Source of the DNA: Anthoceros angustus | Lineage: Eukaryota; Streptophyta; Anthocerotopsida; Anthocerotales; Anthocerotaceae | Assembly (NCBI GenBank): GCA_010909165.1 | Contig: MU008169.1 | Coordinates: 2,170,001 to 2,234,000, forward strand | Reading direction: 5' to 3' | Length of the DNA: 64,000 nucleotides | Shown here: positions 56,827-64,000 of the stretch, in pieces | Layout: each line of letters begins with the position of its first letter | Numbering within the stretch: position 1 is the stretch's first letter | Made by a program: the position numbers and the translations under genes | The notes under the pieces: model-generated | What the model saw: the letters and a program-made list of their open reading frames with translations, nothing else | What the model was told of the DNA's origin: nothing | Databases searched by the model: none

Positions 56827-57550
56827 CCACGACACGGTCAAGGTGGAGGCGGAGTATGATTCCTCGACGGATCCAGTGACATCGTGGATCGTGGAAGAGG
56901 GGTATGAAGGAGATGAGTGCGGATGAAGGATTGATGGTGGCCAAGGTGACCACCGGATCAAGCGGAGAAAGGCCGAGGAAGGGAAGACGGTCCGTCGGAT
57001 GGAGGAGGAGAAGAAAGAAGGACCCGGAGAAGGTGAGGGACGACTCACCGGCCTCCAGAGGCGCAAGCGCGTGAGGAGGAGGAGGGAGGCCCACCCCAAA
57101 GTAGACTTCCGCACCCGGTGGGGCGGCGAAGGGGCCAAGGAGAGGAGGAACGAACCACGCTTCCTCCCGACATCGCCGAGAAGTAGCGTCGGAAGATGAG
57201 CTAAACAGCTCACCCGATGGAAAGGCCGAGGAATGGGAGTCCGCCGAGTTAGGGAGGAACCGGACCCGAGGAGGAGGACATTGGGTCCCAACCGATAGGA
57301 GGGATCATGGAATCGAAGCTTTACCAATAAGGTCGGAGTCGACTCAGTGCAAGCGGGAGGAAACCTTGTCGATAAAATCTCCGAAGCTACTTGACCGCGA
57401 ATTTGTGGTCACAGCTTGCTATGCGGTGAGTCCGAGATCCCGCAAAATTGTGAAGGAGGCGATCGGGGAATCCACAAGCGGTAGGAGGAGAAAGCGGCGG
57501 CGGAGGTAAATGTGGTCGAACTCATTGATTTTGGGGCACCCGAGATTGAG
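56827..57550 (+). other. Linker between gag and protease, rearranged
   Basis: No convincing gene. It holds scrambled pieces: AGGGAAGACGGTCCGTCGGA (also at 53926, 55240 and 56175), GAATGGGAGTCCGCCGAG from the gag capsid at 57231, and GGTTGAAATTGCGGGTGTTTG at 56762 and again at 57550. Repeated modules suggest template switching or misassembly. Confidence 0.5.
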
Positions 57551-58198
57551 GTTGAAATTGCGGGTGTTTGGTGCCCGACGTGCCATTAGATTCGGATCGA
57601 GTCAACTTGATGACGGAGGAGACGGCTCATCAACTCGGGTTCACCGAGTTTCACCCGCCCGAGTATTTTTACGGATGGCCGACTGCAAGGAGAAAGCCAC
57701 TAGGGGTCAAGGACGTGCGTGAATTGGGGACTCACCTTCCATCTTACCTACATTGTGATGCGGCCGGTTTCGGATCTAGGCTATAAGGTTTTGATAGGTA
57801 GGCCTTGGTTGTATGGTACTGCGTGTGTTTTTGATTTTGGTCGTAGTGGCATCACCTTCAAGTCCAGTAGATACGGACCTGCGGCGATTGCTTTCGTGTC
57901 ATGGAGTAAGGCTCCTTATGAGGGGGAGTCTGCAACCCAGTCTGACGGGTACACCTCAGGTAGCACGGGGGTAAGCTCCTCGGGCAGTGACCGAGCATAT
58001 CGGGGTCCCTCAGTCGAGGTCGCCGAAATAAAGAGTGATTTGGTGTATACCTGTTTACATATAGAGGAAGTCATAGAAGAATCAGAAGATGAGGCCCATA
58101 GAGAAGGAGTAGCCTTTTGGAAGGGCAAAGCTTATGAGCGAGACTTTCCGGAAGAGGGATCCGAACCCGATAGGCAGCATCCGGAGGAACATATGTAG
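57551..58198 (+). pseudogene. Protease and following linker, element 3
   Basis: 57568-57786 reads PLDSDRVNLMTEETAHQLGF; the family pattern is LD(S/T/G)GxxxNLM, so the Gly after DS appears lost. A shift near 57720 leads to 57719-58198 (159 codons) with DLGYKVLIGRPWLYGTACVF, the second conserved block of plant gypsy proteases. A Ser/Gly/Glu-rich linker follows (VEVAEIKSDLVYTCLHIEEV) to a stop at 58196. The protease processes gag-pol. Apart from one or two indels the region is well preserved and has normal CAG/CTG content. Confidence 0.7.
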
Positions 58199-58369
58199 AT
58201 CCGTGAGGACTTAGAGTTAGAACCCAAGGTAGTCAAGATTTCTAGGTATCTAGGCGGTGGAAAAGAAGAGTTTCGTAGTGCTTAGGGAGTATGTCGATGT
58301 GTTTGCCTTCAAGATTACCGACATGAATAGGAACTGGGATACATCGAATTGATTTGAAGGAGGCAAGAC

Positions 58370-59132
58370 ACCGTAAGGATCAAGCAATACTGAATCCCAA
58401 GTATTCCATGGTCGTTAAGGATCAACGACCAATACTTGGAGCGGTGATTTATCCGGCTTACCAAAGTGGGTTGCTCCCATCGTAATTGTACCCAAAGCAG
58501 GAAAGGTTCGGTGTGTCGATTTCGTGAAACTTAATGAAGCAACGAAGAAGGATCATCACCCTTTGCCTTTCATGGACAGCGTAGACATGGCTGGCCATGA
58601 AATGTCTGATTTTGGATGGGTATTCGTACAATCAAATTTCGTTGAGGAAGGAGGATCAGACAAGACAACGCTCACAATTGGGGAACTTACGCTATTCAAG
58701 CTCCCTTCGGGTTGTGTAACGCCCGCCACTTTCAACGAGTGGTGAACGCTATATTCCGAGATTTTTAGAAGTTCATGGAGGTATTCCTAGATGATTTCGT
58801 GTTGGGAGGCGGAACGCATCTAGATCATTTAAGCAATGTTTCGAGATGCAGAATCGAACATGAAACTTCATCCGAAGTGTTATTTTGGTATGACAGAGGG
58901 TATCCTGTTGGCACATCGAGTTTCAGAGCGAGGATTGCAGGTAGATAAGGAGAAGGTAGCAGTCATAGCTGAGATGGACGCACCACAAACGGTGAGGCAG
59001 GTGCGTGCTTTTGTAGGGCTGGTAGGATATTACAGGAGGTTCATCAAGGATTTCGCCAAGAAGGCAGCCTTGTTGACACAATTGACCAAAAAGGATACAC
59101 CGTTCGAATGGACAACGCGACGAGGCCCTTGA
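58370..59132 (+). pseudogene. Reverse transcriptase, element 3, copy 1
   Basis: Blocks with shifts between them: VKLNEATKKDHHPLPFMDSV (58525), LPSGCVTPATFNEW (58699, equivalent of the LPFGLxNAPATFQ motif after a shift), FLDD in EVFLDDFVLGG (58784-58795, catalytic Asp pair), and MKLHPKCYFGMTEGILLAHR to VRAFVGLVGYYRRFIKDFAK (58859-59132, open). The last part is the RT connection region. The repeat at 59933-61412 carries the same parts. Confidence 0.8.
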
Positions 59133-59139
59133 AGGACTT

Positions 59140-59932
59140 GGTGAGCGCCAACACTTGCAACCGATTGGGAAAAACCGTTTCATGTATACGTGATGTGTCC
59201 GCCATTGGGACCGTCTTAAGCCGAAGGAGAAGAAAGCGGGATCATCCGATTTTCTATGCGGTAGACACTCACGGATCCGAAAAGAACTACTCAACCACGG
59301 AGCGGGAGGGTCTTGGTATCATTTACTCCCTAAGAAGTTTAGACACTATCCGCTTGCAAGGTGACGCTTCATGTTGACCATTTTGCGTTGAAGTATCTTG
59401 TCAACAAGCCGGTTTCGTGAAGGATTGCCGTGGGTACTCGCTGCAAGAGTTTGACTACGACGAAACCAGGCAGGAAGCAACATCGAACGCTGATTTCATT
59501 TCTCGTCGGCGGAGAGCGACTTGAGGCCACGATTTCGACGAGGAGTTGGTCGCCACGACTGGTCAAGGAAGGACGAGCATAATGAAGACGGCCTAAGAAT
59601 TGATCAGCAAGTCTTGTTGCTAGAAGAGGCCAAGTGAGCAAGAAGGGAAGCGTTGTGCGAAAGGCTGCAGGACAACTGGAAATCCGAGAGAGGATAGCGG
59701 GCATGGGCGCGAGGAGGAGGCTGAAATGCTCCTCAAGGGTGAGCAGTCGGGAGCTGCAAGTGGAGGCCACGAGTTGGCAACAGGAAGGAGATGCATCCCA
59801 TGACAAGCTTGAAGAAAACTGGGAGAAGGAAATGGCAGATCATGGGAAATCGCCCATGAGGCGACCATGGGGGCAGCGGGCCAAGGCGTGAGGCCGCCGA
59901 AGAAGGCGAAGTCGGCCCATTCGGAAGGATCA
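59140..59932 (+). pseudogene. RNase H and linker, element 3, copy 1
   Basis: RNase H pieces RKRDHPIFYAVDTHGSEKNY (59234) and STTEREGLGIIYS, then the FHVDHFALKYLVNK-equivalent near 59370 out of frame. The linker 59634-59891 has ATSWQQEGDASHDKLEENWE. Compared with the intact copy at 61413-62125 it has lost short pieces at CAG/CTG sites (5 against 17 in about 380 bp). The copy ends at CAGATGAGGC, where the tandem duplication restarts (58088 equals 59933). Confidence 0.75.
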
Positions 59933-61412
59933 GATGAGGCCCATAGAAGGAGTAGCCTTTTGGAAGGGCAAAGCTTATGAGCGAGACTTTCCAAGAGGGA
60001 TCCGAACCATATAGGCAGCATGGGAAGGAACCTATGTAGATCCCCGGTGGAGGACTTAGAGTTAGAACCCGCAAGGTAGTCAAGGTTTCTAGGTATCTAG
60101 GCGGTGGAAAAGAAGAGTTTCGTAGTGCTTAGGGAGTATGTCGATGTGTTTGCCTTCAAGATTACCGACATGACATCGAGAACTGGGATACATCGAATTG
60201 ATTTGAAGGAGGCGCACAGAGGATCAAGCAATACTGAATCCCAAGTATTCCATGGTTGATCAACGACCAATACTTGGGCGGTGATTTATCCTTCACCGGT
60301 GAGTGGGTTGCTCCCATCGTGATTGTACCAAGAAGCAGGAAAGGTTCGGTGTGTCGATTTCGTGAAACTTAATGAAGCAACGAAGAAGGATCATCACCCT
60401 TTGCCTTTCATGGACAGCGTGCTGACATGGCTGGCCATGAAATGTACTGATGGATGGGTACTGGTTACAATCGATTTCGTTGAGGAAGGAGGATCAGACA
60501 AGACAACGTTCTCCGATTGGGGAACTTACGCTTATTCCAAGCTCCCTTCGGGTTGTGTAACGCCCGCCACTTTCAACGAGTGGTGAACGCTATATTCCGA
60601 GATTTTTCGGAAGTTCATGGAGGTATTCCTAGATGATTTCGTGTGTTGGGAGGCGGAACGCATCTAGATCATTTAAGGCAATGTTTCAGATGCAGAATCG
60701 AACATGAAACTTCATCCGAAGTGTTATTTTGGTATGACAGAGGGTATCTGTTGGCACATCGAGTTTCGGGCGGATTGCGTAGATAAGGAGAAGGTAGCGA
60801 TATAGTCGAGATGGACGCACCCAAACGGTGAGGCAGTGCGTGCTTTTGTAGGGCTGGTAGGATATTACAGAGGTTCATCAAGGATTTCGCCAAGAAGGCA
60901 GCCTTGTTGACACAATTGACCAAGAAGGATACACCTTCGAATGGACAACGCGAGGCGAGGCTTTTCAGCTGAAGGACTTGGTGAGCGCCAACGTTACAAC
61001 CACCGATTGGGAAAAACCGTTTCATGTATACGTGATGTGTCCGCCATTGGGACCGTCTTAAGCCGGAAGGAGAAGAAAGCGGGATCATCCGATTTTCTAT
61101 GCGGTAGATGCTCACGGATGAAAGAACTACTCAACCACGGAGCGGGAGGGTCTTGGTATCATTTACTCGTAAGAAGTTTAGACACTATCCGCTTGCAAGG
61201 TGACGCTTCATGTTGACCATTTTGCGTTGAAGTATCTTGTCAACAAGCCGGTTTCGTGAAGGATTGCCGTGGGTACTCGCTGCAAGAGTTTGACTACGAC
61301 GAAACCAGGCAGGAAGCAACATCGAACGCTGATTTCATTTCTCGTCGGCGGAGAGCGACTTGAGGCCACGATTTCGACGAGGAGTTGGTCGCCACGACTG
61401 GTCAAGGAAGGA
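59933..61412 (+). pseudogene. Reverse transcriptase and RNase H, element 3, copy 2
   Basis: Tandem duplicate of 58088-59580. It reads VDFVKLNEATKKDHHPLPFM (60350), FLDD (60626-60637), the connection region near 60840 and RNase H to 61400, with more breaks than copy 1: the VRAFVGLVGYYRRF part is shifted at least twice. It ends near GGAAGGACGAG, where the third RNase H copy starts. Confidence 0.75.
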
Positions 61413-62125
61413 CGAGAAGAAAGCGGGATCATCCGATTTTCTATGCCACAGACGACGAAAAGAACTACTCAACCACGGAGCGGGAGGGTCTTGGTATCAT
61501 TTACTCCTGTAAAAAGTTTAGACACTATCTGCTTGCTTGCAAGGTGACGTTTCATGTTGACCATTTTGCGTTGAAGTATCTTGTCAACAAGCCAGATTTG
61601 TCAGGAAGGATTGCCAGGTGGGTACTACTGCTGCAAGAGTTTGACTACGACGTCGAAACCAGACCAGGAAAGCAACATCAGAACGCTGATTTCATTTCTC
61701 GTCTGAAAACTGGAGAGCGACTTGAGGCAACAGACGACCGATTTCCTGACGAGGAGTTGGTCGCCACGACCTGGGTCGAAGGAGAAGGACACGAGCATAA
61801 TGAAGACGGCCGAAGAAGTGATCAGCAAGTCTTGTTGCTAGAGGAGAGGCCAAGTGAGCAAGAAGGGAGCGTTGTGCAGGAAAAGCTGCAGCAGGACAAT
61901 CTGGAAATCCGAGAGAGGATAGGACGGCGCCAGCATGAGCGCGAGGAGGAGACTGAAATGCTCCTCAAGGGTGAGCAGTCAGGAGCACTGCAAGTGGAGG
62001 CCACGAGTTGGCAACAGGAAGGAGATGCATCCCATGACAAGCTTGAAGAAAACTGGGAGAAGGAAATGGCAGATCATGGGAAATCGCCCATGAGGCGACC
62101 ATGGGGGCAGCGGGCCAAGGCGTGA
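61413..62125 (+). CDS. RNase H and integrase linker, element 3, copy 3 (intact frame)
   Basis: About 237 codons without a break to a stop at 62123. RKRDHPIFYATDDEKNYSTT, EREGLGIIYSCKKFRHYLLA, CKVTFHVDHFALKYLVNKPD and LQEFDYDVETRPGKQHQNAD are the conserved RNase H blocks of Ty3/gypsy elements. An acidic, Gln/Glu-rich linker follows (QEKLQQDNLEIRERIGRRQ) up to RPWGQRAKA. It is the reference against which the two broken copies can be read. Its start is a joint, so it has no own Met; the upstream RT would have to be in frame. Confidence 0.8.
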
Positions 62126-63528
62126 GGCCGCCGAAGAAGGCGAAGTCGGCCCATTCGGAAGGATCAGATGAGGCGCAGCAGTATGTGAACCTAGGGAGAA
62201 GCAAGGAGGCGATGGATTTACGGATAGATCCACGCCACTTGGGGCTGCCGGAGCGGCTAGGAGGAGGCGACGTACGCCGGAGGAGGAGATTAGAACGCGA
62301 GGGGCGTTCATGCCCGAGATATCTGTTGAATGGTGAGGTACGCAAATTCCTGAAGCATGGAATCATGCCCGAGGGGTTGTCCAGGGAGGGGCGAGCCGTC
62401 TTTCTCCATAAAGCCTCGCCCTACTGCTTGAAGGCGGGTGTTCTGTACAAACAAGGCCCGGACGATAAAATTCGAAGATGCCTCGAGGTTGAAGAAGCCG
62501 CACTCGTCACGGAGGCACTACATGCAGAAGAGGCTGGTGGACACTATTCGGTACAGGTGACCGTTAAGAAGATTTTGAATGCATTGGTGGCTACGATGCA
62601 AAAGGATGTGTGGGAGTTCACCGAGGTGTGATGCGTGTCGAGGGTTGGGCGGCCTACGTTGTCGACACAATGGCCTCTTACCTACATCTTACCACGCACC
62701 TTCGAGAAGTGGGGAATCGACGTGGGACCGATCAAACCACCAACGCAATGGACTAAGAAGCAGTACATTTTGGTGGCTACGGATTGTACAAAGATGGTGG
62801 AAGCAGCGAGGAAGGATGACGCCTGCAGGTGGCCAAATTTTTATTCGAGAACATCATAACGAGGTGGATGTCCTTTAGAGTTGGTCACGACCGGGGACAC
62901 ATTTCCTCAACTCGGTCGTCCCTAACCACCTACTTCAACATTCCGCATCGAAGACGACTCCTACAACCCCAAAGGCAAATGGATTGTGGAGAAGACGAAT
63001 GGGTTGCTCGCACAATCCTCACCAAGGTAATGGCACACATGTATGATTGGGATGCTAAGTTGCATTCGCATTGTGGGCCTACAGACCCGCGGAGAAGATA
63101 ACCACCAAGAAGACACCTTATTATCTAACATATGGTATGTCTCCGTGATGCCGTGGAATTTGAAGTACCACCTACTGATCATGGAGGATGAACGGATGGA
63201 GAGGATAGTCGTAGCTAGGTTAGAAGCTTTCATAGCAGAGGAGCATAGGGAGGATGCTTTAGAAGAAACAGATTCGTGAACTCGTAAAAGATCGGCATGA
63301 TGGGAGGTTGAGGAAGCAGAGACTATCGTGGACGGGATTTGGTTCTTCTATATGATAGTCGGTACCTAGACTTTCCAGGAAGCTCAGGCTAAGATGGATG
63401 GGACCTTACGAGGTGGTCGCAGATACGAGAATGGATCCGTGCAACTCGGGTCGGGCGGGTACCACCGAGTCAATGGGTGGAAGGTCAAGAAGTACCTCCA
63501 CCAGTACTGTTGTTTGCGAGGACGCAAA
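62101..63528 (+). pseudogene. Integrase, element 3
   Basis: 62101-62631 is open for 176 codons: a basic linker, then RYLLNGEVRKFLKHGIMPEG, KAGVLYKQGPDDKIRRCLEV and the zinc-binding His pair in LHAEEAGGHYSV (62520); the Cys pair CDACRG is at 62630 after a shift. The core has KWGID.VGPI (62710, first Asp), QYILVATDCTKMVEA (62763), a shifted HDRGHISS (62886, second Asp) and VEKTNG (62985, Glu). The C-terminal part includes MEDERMERIVVARLEAFIAE (63181) and NGWKVKKYLHQ (63473). No chromodomain is visible before the PPT. Confidence 0.75.
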
Positions 63529-63530
63529 CA

Positions 63531-63545
63531 GTGAGGTGGGGAGTA
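63531..63545 (+). promoter_or_regulatory. Polypurine tract, element 3
   Basis: GTGAGGTGGGGAGTA directly before TGTGGAACG, the start of the 3' LTR. Confidence 0.7.
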
Positions 63546-64000
63546 TGTGGAACGAAAGTTTGGGCAACCAGCCCAAAAGAGCAAGACAAACAAGTTTGAT
63601 TTTTTTGGCTAGAACGATTGAAGAGGAGCATGCCAAGAAATTTTCGAGAATCTTGAAGCGGAGTTGTAGGATATTGTTAGGAAGGCAAAAGGATATCCCG
63701 GAAGAAGAACGGTTACCCCGACGCGGGAGGGCGTCGAAAGGTAGGTGGCACTACGTAGGGTCCACCACCCGTAGAAGGAAGCGGACTACATGTGTGGCGG
63801 ACTACCGTGGTCGACAATCTCGCTAAAAGGAAATTTAGAATAGAGGATATCCACTATATATGCTCACCAATAGGGAATAAATATATAGAGTAATTAGAAG
63901 CGGTTAATTAGGATAGCGGATAGGAAAATAGGTAGTTTAGATAGAATTAGGATTTTGGAATGATGAATCCAATCTAGGGTTGTGGCCGCCGGTGGCGACA
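63546..64000 (+). repeat. Element 3, 3' LTR, first 455 bp
   Basis: Matches 43887-44345: AGTTTGGGCAACCA, the AAGGATATCCC block, the ACTACCGTGGT palindrome (about 63802), the TATATAT box at 63855-63861 and AATCTAGGGTTG. It runs off the window before the first LTR-encoded frame. Confidence 0.85.

Larger units (their letters stand above)
43887..64000 (+). mobile_element. Element 3: large Ty3/gypsy retrotransposon, runs off the window
   Basis: 5' LTR 43887-52383, PBS 52388, interior 52384-63545 with gag, protease, RT, RNase H and integrase, PPT, and the start of the 3' LTR at 63546. LTR starts are TGAACATGGG (5', apparently altered) and TGTGGAACGAAAG (3'); both continue with AGTTTGGGCAACCA. Gag, RT and RNase H regions are repeated in tandem. 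Its proteins differ clearly from element 2, so it is a separate family with related ends. Confidence 0.85.

Overview
The window looks like nuclear heterochromatin of a land plant. It holds Ty3/gypsy LTR retrotransposons with very long LTRs, tRNA-Asp-like primer sites, and gag and pol of plant type (CCHC knuckles, order PR-RT-RNase H-IN, a C-terminal integrase motif of the form NGWxVKKYxxQ). I see no rRNA, tRNA, bacterial operon or recognisable host gene. The species cannot be named from this sequence.

Backbone. A tandem array of a roughly 4.9 kb monomer, more A+T-rich than the elements and of unrecognised origin, runs through the left two thirds. Monomer starts (landmark GCGTGTCGGATG) are at 12, 5927 (partial unit), 6946, 12223 and 42984. 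Removing local duplications and nested insertions, three independent intervals all come out near 4.85-4.93 kb.

Three LTR elements, all on the + strand, sit in this array. Element 1 (12268-16828) has two complete LTRs, a PBS and a PPT, but only 382 bp between the LTRs, so it is non-autonomous. Element 2 (17758-39030) is LTR / gag-pol / LTR / gag-pol / last 92 bp of an LTR. Elements 1 and 2 both interrupt monomer 3 (12223-42983). Element 3 (43887 to beyond 64000) interrupts monomer 4, has an 8.5 kb 5' LTR, an 11.2 kb interior and the start of its 3' LTR. Elements 2 and 3 carry open-frame blocks inside the LTR, in U3 upstream of the core promoter. All three elements share TGTGGA-type LTR starts, CCA ends, a GGGAGTA-type PPT and a similar PBS, so they look like relatives.

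Almost every coding region is broken by 1-3 base indels. Where a broken copy can be aligned with an intact one in the same window (integrase 26701-27150 against 38461-38940; RNase H 59221-59580 against 61413-61800), the damage falls at CAG/CTG trinucleotides: 3 against 20, and 5 against 17. Loss focused on CHG sites in methylated repeats points first to a consensus or basecalling error at methylated cytosines, not ordinary decay. The pseudogene calls below should be read with that in mind. Many tandem duplications, several with short homology at the joints, may be real or may be assembly products.
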